Shown here in pieces: positions 23,859-33,882 of a stretch of 64,000 nucleotides of DNA; position 1 is the first letter of the stretch, and every line of letters starts with the position of its first letter. Source of the stretch: Gluconobacter oxydans. Lineage in GTDB: Bacteria; Pseudomonadota; Alphaproteobacteria; Acetobacterales; Acetobacteraceae. The position numbers were made by a program, and so were the translations under genes. The notes under the pieces are model-generated. The model searched no databases. It saw only the letters and a program-made list of their open reading frames with translations, and had not been told where the DNA came from. Location of the stretch: the NCBI RefSeq assembly GCF_006539685.1, contig NZ_BJNM01000010.1, forward strand, positions 26,570 to 90,569. The letters are read 5' to 3'.

Positions 23859-24946
23859 CGCAGTTTCAGCGTCGCCAGACCGCACAGGCCCAGCACGATG
23901 GAGACGATCCAGAACCGGATCACGATTTTCGGCTCCTGCCATCCCTTTTTCTCAAAGTGGTGGTGCAGCGGTGCCATCAGGAACACGCGCCGGCCCGTCC
24001 GCTTGAACCAGAAGATCTGGATCACGACCGACAGGGTTTCGGCAACGAAAACGCCGCCCACGATGCACAGGACGAGTTCATGCTTGGTGGCGACGGCCAC
24101 GGCTCCGAGAGCCCCGCCGAGGGACAGGGAGCCGGTATCGCCCATGAAGACGGCGGCTGGCGGAGCGTTGAACCACAGGAATCCGAGGCCTGCGCCGATC
24201 AGGGCCGCGCAGAACACTGCGAGTTCGCCCGTACCCGGAACGGGATGAAGCTGCAGGTAGTCGGCGAAGACGTGATTGCCGACCAGATAGGAAATCAGGG
24301 CGAAGACCAATGCGGCGATCACGACCGGGACGATAGCCAGACCGTCCAGCCCATCCGTGAAGTTCACGGCGTTGCCGAAGCCCGTGATGGTGATCATCGC
24401 AAAGATCGGGAAGGCATAGCCCAGCGGAAGGAGCACATCCTTGACGAACGGAAAGGCGACCATGTTGCGAAGTTCCGGCGGCGTCAGGGACTGGAGCCAG
24501 ATGCCAGCGATCAGCGACGCCAGAAACTCGCAGCCAAGCCGGGTACGCTTGGAGACGCCAGTCGTGTTGCGCTTAGAGAGCTTCAGGTAGTCATCGGCAA
24601 AGCCAACCGCCCCGAAGGCTGCCGTGGTCAGCATGACGGCCCAGACAAACCCGTTCGTCAGATCGGCCCAGAGCAGCGTGGCCGAGAACAGCGCAATCAG
24701 GATCAGCATGCCGCCCATCGTGGGCGTGCCAGCCTTTTCCAGAATATGCCGCTCGGGCCCGACGGTGCGGATTGGCTGGCCTTCGCGCTGGATGCGTTTG
24801 AGCTGCGCGATGAAGGGGTTGCCCAGTGCCAGCGAGATGACCAGCGCCGTCAGGCAGGCGCAGCCCGAACGGAAGGTCAGGTAATGGAACAGGTTGAAGA
24901 ACCCGCCATGGGACGTGTCATGGGCGGCGATGAGATTGAAAAGCAT
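23855..24946 (-). CDS. mraY: Phospho-N-acetylmuramoyl-pentapeptide transferase MraY
   Basis: Transfers phospho-MurNAc-pentapeptide to undecaprenyl phosphate, giving lipid I. The 363-residue polytopic protein has [10 protein letters not shown], the acidic [24 protein letters not shown] and the magnesium/uridine loop ending [11 protein letters not shown]. Length is normal. It overlaps murF by 1 base and murD by 4. Confidence 0.97.
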
Positions 24947-26319
24947 CAGGCAGAAACCGGGCTGGAAGCGTTGTCGAGGACTGAGATCACGTCACGCATC
25001 CGGCTGCCGAAGCTGCCTTTCACGAGCAGGAGATCACCGGGGCGAAGGGCTTTGAGCAGAAGAGGCGCCAGAGACGCGGCGTCAGCGGCGTATCCGCCCT
25101 GAAGCTCGGAGGGAAGCGCATCATAGAGTGCGCGCATATGGGGGCCGCAGCAGAAGGCAATGGCTTTGGCGTTCTGAACGGCGTCTGCGAGCGAACGGTG
25201 TTCGGCATCGGCGAAGGTGCCGAGTTCGCGGATGTCCCCGAGGGCCGCGATGTGCCGCTGGGCCGGAAGCAGCGCGAGGGTTGCCAGTGCCGCGCGGACG
25301 CTGGGCGTGGACGCATTATAGCTTTCGTCCAGAAGGCGCACGTCGTTCAGGATCGTGCGCATCTGTCCGCGTCCTGCACCCGGCACGAAGTTCTGGAGTG
25401 CGGTGGCTGCAACAGCGACGTCTTCGCCAAGAGCCGCAACCGCGCCGAGGGCCAGAGCGGCATTGCGGGCGAGATGCTCTCCCGGCGCCGTCAGCGTCAC
25501 GTTCTGAATGCCAGATGGCAGATGTAGCGAAAAATGGCTGCCTTCTGCCGAGCAGTGCAGATTTTCGATCCGGAGCTGTGCCGTCTCGGAGAAGCCCGAA
25601 CGCCACAGGGCACATCCTGCGGGTAGGGCTGTCTGGAAATGCTCCTGACCGGCTGCGTCGTCGGGGACGATGGCAATTCCCTTGTCCGAAAGAGCGCTGA
25701 ACAGGTCGGATTTTTCCTGCGCAATCGCCTCGATGCTGCCCATATGCCCGAGATGTGCTGTGCCGATCGTGGTGATGATCGCAACATCGGGTCGGACCTG
25801 AGCAGCGAGGGGAGCAATTTCCCCGATATGGTTCATGCCGATTTCGCTGATGCAGAACCGGGCGTCCTGCGGCAGTCGGGCCAGCGTCAGGGGCACGCCC
25901 CAGTGATTGTTGTAGGAGGCGACCGCAGCGTGCGTCGGGCCGATGGCGGACAGCGCGACTTTCAGCATGTCCTTGGTCGTCGTCTTGCCGACACTTCCGG
26001 TGATGGCGACGACTTTTCCGCGAAAACGCGCGCGCGCATTACGGCCCAGATCTACAAGGGCAGTCATGGTGTCGGGGACGATCAGAAGGCGCGGATCGTC
26101 CAGACCAGCCGTGTCATGCACAAGCGCGCAGGAGGCACCCTTGTCCAGAGCCTGCTGCACATGGGCGTGACCGTCGCTCGTCTCGCCTCGCAGGGCGATG
26201 AACAGATCGCCCGGCGTCAGTGTCCGGGTGTCGATTGAGATGCCTGTGACCTGGACGTCAGCATTCAGTGTTCCGCCTGTCGCGGCCCGAAGGTCCGCAC
26301 TGTTCCACAGAACGCTCAT
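24946..26319 (-). CDS. murF: UDP-N-acetylmuramoyl-tripeptide--D-alanyl-D-alanine ligase
   Basis: Adds the D-Ala-D-Ala made by Ddl to the tripeptide. The 457-residue protein has the Mur ligase ATP loop [30 protein letters not shown] follows, then [17 protein letters not shown], which is typical of MurF. The start overlaps the murE stop by 4 bases. Confidence 0.97.
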   Translation of the reverse strand: MSVLWNSADLRAATGGTLNADVQVTGISIDTRTLTPGDLFIALRGETSDGHAHVQQALDKGASCALVHDTAGLDDPRLLIVPDTMTALVDLGRNARARFRGKVVAITGSVGKTTTKDMLKVALSAIGPTHAAVASYNNHWGVPLTLARLPQDARFCISEIGMNHIGEIAPLAAQVRPDVAIITTIGTAHLGHMGSIEAIAQEKSDLFSALSDKGIAIVPDDAAGQEHFQTALPAGCALWRSGFSETAQLRIENLHCSAEGSHFSLHLPSGIQNVTLTAPGEHLARNAALALGAVAALGEDVAVAATALQNFVPGAGRGQMRTILNDVRLLDESYNASTPSVRAALATLALLPAQRHIAALGDIRELGTFADAEHRSLADAVQNAKAIAFCCGPHMRALYDALPSELQGGYAADAASLAPLLLKALRPGDLLLVKGSFGSRMRDVISVLDNASSPVSA

Positions 26320-27779
26320 GCCACACCTGCCAGTTCACGAATGACGAGACGGTCATCGAAGGGAAGAATTTCCGTGCCAACGATCTGACCCTGCTCATGT
26401 CCCTTGCCGGCCACGACAAGGATATCGCCGGGCTGCAGAGCCTCAAGTCCCGCTGCGATGGCGCTACGACGATCCGCGATTTCGAGCGCGTCTGGACAGG
26501 CCGCCAGGATTTCGGAGCGGATGGAAGAGGGCTCTTCCGTGCGGGGATTATCGTCCGTCACGATCGCCAGATCTGCCATTCGCGCAGCGACTGCTCCCAT
26601 GAGCGGGCGCTTGCCGCGGTCACGGTCGCCACCCGCGCCGAAGACCACGACCAGACGCCCTGTTGTATGCGGTCGCAGGCTGGATAGGACGCAGTCGAGC
26701 GCATCGGGGGTGTGGGCATAATCGACATAGGCGGCAGCACCGTTGGGCAACGCAACAGCCCGCTCGCACCGGCCGTGTACACCCGTCAGGCGCGGCAGAA
26801 GGGCCACAACCTGCCGGGTGTCGGCATCATCTTGCCAGCACATGGCAGCCGCCAGCATCACGTTGTCGGCCTGAAAGCGCCCGGGCAGCGAAAGGGAGAT
26901 TTCGGGCAGTTCCTCGCCATGCAGGGCCAGACGCAGGATCTGCCCTGACGGCGTGGGACGGGCCTCGATCAGTCGCAGCGTGGTGCCATTGCGCCCGACG
27001 CTGCGGAGTTTGAGGCTCCGACGGGCTGCAATGTCCTGAAGGGCGGAGAAGGTCTCGCTGTCCATGTCCGCATTGACTGCCGCGATGCCCCCCGTGGGAA
27101 GCACCTCGTCAAACAGGCGCAGTTTTGCGGCGCGATAGGCTTCCAGCGTCAGATGATAATCGAGATGGTCGCGCGTCAGATTGGAGAAGCCGGCTGCCGT
27201 CAGTGTGACGCCGTCCAGCCGATGCTGCTCCAGTCCGTGCGACGAGGCTTCGAGGGCGACATGCTCCACGCCGTTGCGGGCCAGCGCGGCCAGGGTCTGG
27301 GACAGCGATACGGGGTCCGGTGTGGTCAGGCTAGGTGGAGCTGGCACGTCCGTATCGGAAATGAGGCCCAGCGTTCCAAGGCTGGCCGCCCGGTTTCCCT
27401 GAAGGATCCAGAGCTGGCGCAGGAAATCGGCCGTGCTGCTTTTGCCGTTCGTCCCCGTGATCGCCGCGATGCAAGAGGGCTGCGGACCGGCAAGCGCGGA
27501 CGCCATGCAGGCGAGCAGATGCTTGGCATCGGGCCGTACGATCACGGGAACTGCGCTATCCGGGCGCGCGGTTTCCTGATCCACGATCACGGCTGCGGCC
27601 CCCTGCGATATGGCCTGCGGGATGAAGGCGCTTCCGTCCTGTTTCGCGCCGCGCAGGGCAAAGAAGAGCGTCCCCGGGCCGGCCCGGCGGCTGTCGGCGG
27701 TCACGGCCAGAATGTCGGGATCGTCTGTCAGGGACTGCGACGTGCCGCAAAGGGCGAAGAGCTGGGAGAGGCGCATCAA
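26316..27779 (-). CDS. murE: UDP-MurNAc-tripeptide synthetase MurE, meso-DAP type
   Basis: Adds the third stem residue. The 487-residue protein has the ATP loop AITGTNGKSSTADFL. TDDNPRTEEP carries the DNPR motif that marks meso-diaminopimelate specificity; lysine-adding enzymes differ here. It follows ftsI by only 5 bases and overlaps murF. Confidence 0.97.
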   Translation of the reverse strand: MMRLSQLFALCGTSQSLTDDPDILAVTADSRRAGPGTLFFALRGAKQDGSAFIPQAISQGAAAVIVDQETARPDSAVPVIVRPDAKHLLACMASALAGPQPSCIAAITGTNGKSSTADFLRQLWILQGNRAASLGTLGLISDTDVPAPPSLTTPDPVSLSQTLAALARNGVEHVALEASSHGLEQHRLDGVTLTAAGFSNLTRDHLDYHLTLEAYRAAKLRLFDEVLPTGGIAAVNADMDSETFSALQDIAARRSLKLRSVGRNGTTLRLIEARPTPSGQILRLALHGEELPEISLSLPGRFQADNVMLAAAMCWQDDADTRQVVALLPRLTGVHGRCERAVALPNGAAAYVDYAHTPDALDCVLSSLRPHTTGRLVVVFGAGGDRDRGKRPLMGAVAARMADLAIVTDDNPRTEEPSSIRSEILAACPDALEIADRRSAIAAGLEALQPGDILVVAGKGHEQGQIVGTEILPFDDRLVIRELAGVA

Positions 27780-27784
27780 ACGGT

Positions 27785-29770
27785 TCAGTGCTGTGTTCGG
27801 GAGGTCGGGGTCTTGGAGGCGCGGGCCTGATTGCGCGGATCGCCCGGATCGTTACCGGGCCCCAGGGCGCGGTAGCCGGGAGGCACGGGCGGGTTCATCG
27901 GAATGGCCAGAGACGCGTCGATCGCATCCTTGTTCGCCAGATCCGGGAACTGGTTCAGGATCGGGCCGACACGCGAGATGATCTTCTTGACGGTCGGCGC
28001 GGCGTTCCAGGCAGCCGTCGTCCAGCCATGCGTCGCCACCGTGCCCTGCGGGCTGTCGAGCATCACATAGACGGCGTAATGCGGGTTGTTCATCGGGAAC
28101 ACGCTGGTGAAGGCCGAGACGTTGACGTGCTTCAGATAGCCGCCATGCGCGCCGATCTTTTCTGCCGTGCCGGTCTTGCCGCCGACATAATAGCCCGGCA
28201 CTTCGGCGGACTTGCCGCTGCCCATCGTGACGTCAAGGCGCAGCAGTTTGCGCAAAAGCGCTGAGGTCTGCTCGGACAGGACGCGCGTGCCCACCGGCGT
28301 TTCGGCTCCGATCTCGTCGGTGTCCGTACCCGGTCGATAGGCCACGGGCCGGACCTGGGCCGCATCGGCATCCGGTGCCGACTTGCTGTCGTCCTCGGTA
28401 TCGCGTGCCACGAGGGTCGGCTTGAGCAGGATACCACCGTTCACGGTCGCTGCCGTGCCGCGCACGATGGCCAGCGGCGGTTCGGCAACACCGTGACCGA
28501 ACCCGACCGTCATGACCGTGGAAATGCCCCAGTTGCGCGAGGCGGGAACGAGAGGCCGTCCGGCTTCGGGCAGTTCGACCGGAACACGGTTGAAAAAGCC
28601 CATGTTCCGCAGCCAGTCCTGCTGACGTGTCGCGCCGACATCAAGCGCGATATGCGCCGCTGCCGGGTTGGACGAATAGGCCAGAACGCCGGGCAGGGAG
28701 AGCCAGGGGGCGAAATGGTCGGTCTTCATGTCGCGGATGGTGAAGCGGCCGACCTTGATGGGAATGGTCGAGAAGCGGTCCCACAGATGGACGATCCCGA
28801 GTTGCAGGCCCATGGCCGCCGTCTGGAGCTTGAAGGTCGAACCCGGTTCGTACATGCCGGTAACGGCCCGGTTGAAGCGGGCGTCGTTGGGCGCGTGACC
28901 GAAATCGTTGGCATCGTAATCGGGCAGGCTGACCATGGCCAGGATCTCGCCCGTGCGGACGTCCATGACGATGGCGCTTGCGCCAATCGCCGAGAACTCA
29001 TCCTTCGCAGCCTGAAGCTCGTCATGCGCCACGGTCTGCACGCGCACGTCCAGCGACAGGCGCAGCGGTGTGCGGTCGGAGTTCAGGCGCTTGTCGAAAT
29101 ACCGCTCCACGCCTGCAATGCCGTGATCGTCGATATCGACGCTGCCCATGATCTGCGCGGCCGTGCGGCCCAGCGGATAATGGCGGCGTTCGCCTGCTTC
29201 GAAATAAATGCCCGGAATGCCCAGATTGTTGATGGCGATTTCCTGAACAGGCGAAATGTCACGCGCCAGATAGACGAACTGCTTTTTCAGCGACAGGCGG
29301 CGGATTGTCTCGTCCCGGTCGAGCTGCGGCAGCACTTTGCGGAGCTTGTCGGCGGCATCCGCCGGATCAATCAGCTCCATCGGGTTGGCATAGACCTGCG
29401 CGACAGGCAGCGAGAGCGCCAGAGCCTGACCCGTGCGGTCGGTAATGGTCGCGCGCTTGACGGTGGGCAGGACGAAATCGCCTGACATTTCCCCGCGCGG
29501 ATCGCTCTTGGGGATTTCCGGAACCTGAGGCGCGATCTGGCGCTTTTCCGGCTCCATCGGCATCAGGACGGTGGCAACGGTCGCCTTGAGCGCCACGGCG
29601 CCATAAATCGCGAGAAATCCCATCCCGACGCCGAGCAGGCGTCCGTGCATCTGGTCAAGATTAAGCCTGCGGAACCCTCGCGGCGTGCCGCCCCGCCGGA
29701 AACGCCCTGACGGCACATCCGGACGCTCGGGACGCTGTGAACCGGAAGAAGGTGGCACGTCCTGGGGCAT
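27785..29770 (-). CDS. ftsI: Septal transpeptidase FtsI (PBP3)
   Basis: A class B penicillin-binding protein that cross-links septal peptidoglycan. The 661-residue protein has a basic, Pro/Arg-rich N-terminus and one membrane anchor (about 49-70). The dimerisation domain follows, then the transpeptidase motifs in order: STFK in EPGSTFKLQTAA, SSN in AYSSNPAAAH, and KTG in GGKTGTAEK. The C-terminal tail is Pro/Arg-rich. ftsL ends 81 bases upstream, the largest gap in the upper half of the cluster. Confidence 0.97.
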   Translation of the reverse strand: MPQDVPPSSGSQRPERPDVPSGRFRRGGTPRGFRRLNLDQMHGRLLGVGMGFLAIYGAVALKATVATVLMPMEPEKRQIAPQVPEIPKSDPRGEMSGDFVLPTVKRATITDRTGQALALSLPVAQVYANPMELIDPADAADKLRKVLPQLDRDETIRRLSLKKQFVYLARDISPVQEIAINNLGIPGIYFEAGERRHYPLGRTAAQIMGSVDIDDHGIAGVERYFDKRLNSDRTPLRLSLDVRVQTVAHDELQAAKDEFSAIGASAIVMDVRTGEILAMVSLPDYDANDFGHAPNDARFNRAVTGMYEPGSTFKLQTAAMGLQLGIVHLWDRFSTIPIKVGRFTIRDMKTDHFAPWLSLPGVLAYSSNPAAAHIALDVGATRQQDWLRNMGFFNRVPVELPEAGRPLVPASRNWGISTVMTVGFGHGVAEPPLAIVRGTAATVNGGILLKPTLVARDTEDDSKSAPDADAAQVRPVAYRPGTDTDEIGAETPVGTRVLSEQTSALLRKLLRLDVTMGSGKSAEVPGYYVGGKTGTAEKIGAHGGYLKHVNVSAFTSVFPMNNPHYAVYVMLDSPQGTVATHGWTTAAWNAAPTVKKIISRVGPILNQFPDLANKDAIDASLAIPMNPPVPPGYRALGPGNDPGDPRNQARASKTPTSRTQH

Positions 29771-29851
29771 CGTGCGGGGGTGCGTCCTGTTGAAGGGCTC
29801 GCCCTAAGCTATCCGAGAATGCTGAACGAGCGGTTAACGATGAGAAGGCTT

Positions 29852-30643
29852 TCAGTTAGCCAACGGCACCGGCGCGGGCAATGCGTCATTCGCATTTCCC
29901 AGAGCGGAAAGTTGCGTGTGATGCGTGCGGGGCGGCTCTTCGGCCAGACGGGTCGAGGCTGCGCTGTGGCTGACATGCACGGTCTGGGGGTGCCAGGCGG
30001 CAACCATGAGCGGAGCAGGATGGCTCTCACGATAGTTGACCAACCGGACGCTGGGCGCGCTGTCGGCATGGGCGTGAACCGGCGCCGAAACCGTGCGCGG
30101 CGCAGCAGACGCGATCTGCATATCCGCGCTGCGGGCATGGGAGACATGCGCAGGGGCGGCGGCCGGCTTCGGCGCCGCAGCGGGATGGGACGACATGGCG
30201 ACAGCCACCGGACGCGGAGCCGGCGTCGGCTGGGCGGGGGCAGGAGCATGTACGACAGCCTGCGGAGCGGGCAGGGGCAGGTGAGCGGCTTCGGCAGCGC
30301 GGTTCACAACCTCATGCAGTCCTTCGCGCGGATCGGCCGGCTGCGCCTTCGAGCCCGGAGCGGGAAGGCGTGCTTCGAGCGAGGCCATACGGATGAACTG
30401 GTCCGGCTCCATCGGATGCAGGGCGGGGACAAAGCGGGCCGCCAGGGTTTTCAGGCGGTCCGGCTGGTTCAGCAGGGCCCATTCCGTACGCAGCATGGCG
30501 GTCTGGCCACGCACGCGCTGCGTCTCCTGCACGATCTTGGTGATCTTCTGGTCCAGAACCGTGGTCTCATGCTTCTTGGTATAGAGAAACAGGCCGGATC
30601 CTGCGGCGAGGACAGCGCAGGCGACGGTGAAGGGCCGGATCAT
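29852..30643 (-). CDS. ftsL: FtsL-like divisome protein with long Pro/Ala/His-rich tail
   Basis: Position between rsmH and ftsI and the topology identify it: a very short N-terminus, one membrane segment ([16 protein letters not shown]) and a periplasmic coiled coil of about 60 residues. [17 protein letters not shown] is typical of FtsL. At 263 residues it is more than twice the usual length, because of a C-terminal half rich in Pro, Ala and His. The ATG at 30643 makes the 4-base overlap with rsmH; an upstream ATG at 30685 would add 14 unlikely residues. Confidence 0.83.
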   Translation of the reverse strand: MIRPFTVACAVLAAGSGLFLYTKKHETTVLDQKITKIVQETQRVRGQTAMLRTEWALLNQPDRLKTLAARFVPALHPMEPDQFIRMASLEARLPAPGSKAQPADPREGLHEVVNRAAEAAHLPLPAPQAVVHAPAPAQPTPAPRPVAVAMSSHPAAAPKPAAAPAHVSHARSADMQIASAAPRTVSAPVHAHADSAPSVRLVNYRESHPAPLMVAAWHPQTVHVSHSAASTRLAEEPPRTHHTQLSALGNANDALPAPVPLAN

Positions 30644-31611
30644 GAGGGCATTCCTGAGACGGGCATCTTGGGGGCGGGGTTGCAAACCAGTGCGCGCAGG
30701 CGGGCGCTGCGGGCGCGGGGGTTTTCCCGGGATTCCTCATCCGTGGCGGAGAGGGGACGGGAATAAAGAAGGGAAAAAGCCGGTGCTTCCTGACGGAGCG
30801 GCGCCGGTTCGTAACGGGAAGGATTTCCCGTCCGGCCTGCAAGGACGGCCATGGCACGTTTCGCCAGGCGATCTTCCAGGGAATGGAATGTTACGACAAC
30901 GAAAATGCCGCCGGGAGCCAGAAGACGCGGCGCGGCTTCCAGCGCCCGCTCCAGTTCGCCCAACTCGTCGTTCACGGCAATCCGCAGCCCCTGAAAGCTG
31001 CGGGTGGCCGGATCGATATTGGCGCGGTCGCGGGGGACGCAGCAGCGGATGATATGCGCGAGCTGGCCGGTCGTCGTGATCGGGGCCTCGGCGCGGGCAG
31101 CCACGATGGCGCGCGCAATGCGGCGGGAGAGCTTTTCCTCGCCGTAGCGGTAAAGGATGTCCGCGAGCTCGGCTTCCTTGCACGTATTGACCAGATCAGC
31201 CGCCGAGGGGCCATCCGAGCCCATCCGCATGTCCAGCGGGCCGTCATTACGGAACGAAAAACCACGCTCGGCCTGATCGATCTGGAAGGACGAGACGCCC
31301 AGATCCAGAACGATGCCGTCGAACGGTCCTTCTGCTCCGGCCAGGGCTTCCATGTCGCCAAACGTGCCCTGATGCATCCGCAGCCGTCCGTTGGCCTGAA
31401 CGGCCATGGCGTTTCCGCGCTCGATGGCGGCCGGGTCACGGTCGATCGCATCGAGCGTGCAGTCGGCCGCATTCAGGATGGCGCGGGCATAGCCGCCGCC
31501 ACCGAACGTGCCGTCCAGATAGCGTCCGCCAGCGCGAGGGGAGAGCGCTTCGAGAACCTCGTGCAGCATGACCGGAACATGGCCGGAATGGACCAGGGTT
31601 ATCGCGTTCAT
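30640..31611 (-). CDS. rsmH: 16S rRNA (cytosine-1402 N4) methyltransferase
   Basis: Methylates C1402 in the ribosomal P site. The 323-residue protein has [13 protein letters not shown] at the N-terminus, the SAM loop [33 protein letters not shown] and [13 protein letters not shown]. Second gene of the dcw cluster, overlapping mraZ by 4 bases and ftsL by 4. Confidence 0.97.
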   Translation of the reverse strand: MNAITLVHSGHVPVMLHEVLEALSPRAGGRYLDGTFGGGGYARAILNAADCTLDAIDRDPAAIERGNAMAVQANGRLRMHQGTFGDMEALAGAEGPFDGIVLDLGVSSFQIDQAERGFSFRNDGPLDMRMGSDGPSAADLVNTCKEAELADILYRYGEEKLSRRIARAIVAARAEAPITTTGQLAHIIRCCVPRDRANIDPATRSFQGLRIAVNDELGELERALEAAPRLLAPGGIFVVVTFHSLEDRLAKRAMAVLAGRTGNPSRYEPAPLRQEAPAFSLLYSRPLSATDEESRENPRARSARLRALVCNPAPKMPVSGMPS

Positions 31612-32102
31612 TCCGCTGCTCCCGCTGTGTTGCCGGCGGCTGGCGCGCTGGCAGGGCGGCGGCTGGTTGCGAGGGTTCTGGCGCGGCTGCGGGCGGCCTG
31701 ACGCCGTTCTGCCGCAGCTTCGGGGTTCCAGATCTGGAATGTGCGGCCAAGCCCCATGAAGGAGACTTCGTCGGTCAGCGCTGCGTGGGTGCGCAGGTTT
31801 TCGGGAAGAATGATGCGGCCTTCCTTGTCGCTGTCCAGCGGATAGGCGTCCGCATAGAGGCTGGCGGCCAGATCTTCATGATCTTCCGAAAAGGGATCGT
31901 ATTCGTCGAGCGGCGTCGCAAGCGACGCGAAAGCGCCGACCGTCCAGCCTTCGATGCAGGGATGGAGATGGGACGGGCGCAGGATGACCAGTGGATCTCC
32001 CGGCTGGGCCTGTGATTTCAGGGCGGCGCGGAAAGATGCAGGAATGGAAACACGTCCCTTGGCATCGAAACGGTTCTGATGCGTGCCGAGGAACATGCTC
32101 AT
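31608..32102 (-). CDS. mraZ: Transcriptional regulator MraZ
   Basis: A ring-forming, AbrB-like DNA-binding protein that regulates the dcw promoter. The 164-residue protein has two SpoVT/AbrB-type repeats. The first is [17 protein letters not shown] and the second [19 protein letters not shown]. An Ala/Arg-rich tail ends the protein. The start ATG follows GAAGGAGGC, a strong ribosome binding site. Three TGGGA repeats about 70-95 bases upstream match its expected operator. Confidence 0.95.
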   Translation of the reverse strand: MSMFLGTHQNRFDAKGRVSIPASFRAALKSQAQPGDPLVILRPSHLHPCIEGWTVGAFASLATPLDEYDPFSEDHEDLAASLYADAYPLDSDKEGRIILPENLRTHAALTDEVSFMGLGRTFQIWNPEAAAERRQAARSRARTLATSRRPASAPAAGNTAGAAE

Positions 32103-32161
32103 GGATGATGTGCCTCCTTCCTGCGCTCAGAGCCGGTAATGCGGCTTCTGGTTATTTGGCT

Positions 32162-32202
32162 TGGTCTTGACTGGGATATCATGGGATTTCATGGGACGTC
32201 AA
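32162..32202 (-). promoter_or_regulatory. Putative MraZ operator overlapping the dcw promoter
   Basis: Plus-strand TGGGA occurs at 32172, 32182 and 32192, each separated by exactly 5 bases, with a degenerate TGGTC in register at 32162. On the minus strand TTGACG (32202-32197) followed by an AT-rich TATC at 16-18 bases could be the mraZ promoter, so the repeats lie inside the core promoter. MraZ of E. coli is known to bind three TGGGN repeats with 5-base spacers; promoter placement is inferred. Confidence 0.72.
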
Positions 32203-32393
32203 ACAGATATCGTCAGAAAACCGCAGAAAACTGCGACATTTTCAAAACTGGAAATGTGACGGAAATTTTTGCGGTTTGTTAGGGTTTATCAGGGATAATC
32301 GCTCAGGCGGATCTATACCTGCCGTTATTTGTTCTGTTTTTGTTCTTCTTTGGTGAGGGGAACAATTACTGGAAGAACAGATTTTTCCAGAGG

Positions 32394-32814
32394 GTGCCAG
32401 ACGGCCTGTAAGCCGGGTTCTGTCCGCCCGAAAGCGGGACGATCATTCCTCTGGGACCTGCATTGCTGCAGGCCTCACGCAACCAACCCGAACGACGGGG
32501 CGAGAAACCCCCGGTTTCCTTGCGGAAACCTGCCGTTCCTATTCGGTCTTGCTCCCGGTAGGGTTTACCATGACCATCGCCGTTGCCGGAGATGCGGTGC
32601 GCTCTTGCCGCACCGTTTCGCCCTTACCCGCAACATGTTCCCCCGCGAATGAACGCATGAGGCACAGTCCGGCGGGCGGTCTGTTTTCTGTGGCACTGTC
32701 CCTGGGGTCGCCCCCGCCGGCAATTAGCCGGTACCGTCTTCCCATGGAGCCCGGACTTTCCTCCCTGTATGCGATCCTCATCGCACACACAGCGATCGTC
32801 CAGCCGTCTGGCGG
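32394..32814 (-). ncRNA. rnpB: RNase P RNA, bacterial type A
   Basis: The catalytic RNA that matures tRNA 5' ends. On the minus strand the diagnostic GAGGAAAGTCCGGGCTCC lies near the 5' part, and ACAGAACCCGGCTTACAGGC near the 3' end. The terminal P1 helix is a perfect 9-bp pairing between 32804-32812 and 32396-32404, which fixes the ends to within a few bases. Length is about 420 bases. It is transcribed towards mraZ; the only hairpin after it (CTGGAA/TTCCAG) is weak. Confidence 0.95.
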
Positions 32815-32819
32815 CGCAG

Positions 32820-32848
32820 ACACTGCTCCGGGACGCCTGCGGGGTCAA
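32820..32848 (-). promoter_or_regulatory. rnpB promoter
   Basis: On the minus strand TTGACC (32848-32843) and CAGTGT (32825-32820) are separated by exactly 17 bases. Transcription would begin about 7 bases further on, where the P1 helix of RNase P RNA starts. The -10 is poor, but position and spacing fit well. Confidence 0.6.
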
Positions 32849-32886
32849 GGGCAGACTTTTGGGCATGATCCCGGCATAATGGTGAA

Positions 32887-33882
32887 ATGCGCCCGACCCT
32901 GACATTACGGATCTTCCTGTCCTGGCTGGCCTGGCAGAGCCGGAGACGCGGCGTTACGCCGCGTATGATCGCCCTGGAAGAGATCCCGCCCATTCCCGCC
33001 GCGCCACCCGCCGCACCGATCCTGAAGCAGATCCGGCGTATCACGGGGCGCCCGAGTTTTCCTGTAGCCCTGTCCTCGCTGCGGATCCGTCGATGGCGTG
33101 AGATCCGTGTGCCCGGAGCCGATGGCTTCCGCACCGCGCGCCTTTACCGGCCGCGCGGAAAGGTCCGGGGTGTCGTTCTCTTCCTGCACGGTGGCGGATT
33201 CGTTCATTGCGATATGGTCTCCCATCACGGGATCTGCTGCCGTCTTGCGGCTGCGTCCGGCGCGATGGTGGTTTCGCTGGATTACCGTCTCGCACCCGAG
33301 CACCGCTTTCCGGCAGGGCTGGAAGATGCCAAGGCGGCGCTGGACTGGATTTTCCGGACCGTTGGCGAGGATGTGCCAGTTGCGGTTGCGGGAGACAGTG
33401 CAGGGGGCAACATGTCCGCGGCGCTCACGCAGTGGGTGCGGGAAAAGGGCCTGCGTCCACTGAGTGCGCAGCTTCTTTATTACCCTGCTCTGAGCGGTCC
33501 GTTCATTCCGCCTTCACGTCAGGCCTATGCCGAGGGCTACATGCTGAGTGCGGAACTTCTGTACTGGTATTGCGGCCAGACGCTGCGCAGCCCCGAGCAG
33601 CTTTTCGATCCGGCATTTTCGCCCCTTCTGGCGGAGGACTTCCAGGACCTTCCGCCGGCCATGATCGTGACCGCGGGCTTTGATCCGCTCAGGGGAGAGG
33701 GCGAGCTCTATGCCCGGTGCCTCGATGAGGCAGGTGTGCCGGTTCGGCTGAAGAACTTTCCGCGCATGATTCATGGTTTCCTGAACGGCTATGCGCTGTT
33801 CCGGGACGGACGTCAGGCGTTGCGGGAAGGGGGGATGTTCCTGCGCGAAGTCTTTGCACAGAAGAACGGCGGAGCCTGCTGA
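32887..33882 (+). CDS. Alpha/beta hydrolase, hormone-sensitive-lipase-like esterase
   Basis: A 331-residue enzyme of the HSL (family IV) esterase group. The oxyanion motif FLHGGGFVHCD is followed by the nucleophile elbow GDSAGGNMSA. FDPLRGEGELYA (Asp) and MIHGFLNGY (His) complete the triad. These enzymes hydrolyse short acyl esters; the substrate here is unknown. No signal peptide is evident, so it is probably cytoplasmic. Its start is about 40 bases from the rnpB promoter, and its stop codon lies in the loop of a terminator hairpin. Confidence 0.85.
   Translation: MRPTLTLRIFLSWLAWQSRRRGVTPRMIALEEIPPIPAAPPAAPILKQIRRITGRPSFPVALSSLRIRRWREIRVPGADGFRTARLYRPRGKVRGVVLFLHGGGFVHCDMVSHHGICCRLAAASGAMVVSLDYRLAPEHRFPAGLEDAKAALDWIFRTVGEDVPVAVAGDSAGGNMSAALTQWVREKGLRPLSAQLLYYPALSGPFIPPSRQAYAEGYMLSAELLYWYCGQTLRSPEQLFDPAFSPLLAEDFQDLPPAMIVTAGFDPLRGEGELYARCLDEAGVPVRLKNFPRMIHGFLNGYALFRDGRQALREGGMFLREVFAQKNGGAC

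Noticed and set aside
23528..25102. A 524-residue plus-strand frame opposite murD and mraY
   Set aside because: The product is rich in Arg, Asp, Gln and His with no domain, as expected of a shadow of hydrophobic minus-strand genes.
32329..32902. Small open frames on both strands across 32.3-32.9 kb
   Set aside because: They lie over the RNase P RNA gene. The plus-strand one contains the ACKPGSV-type peptide that arises from the conserved rnpB sequence.
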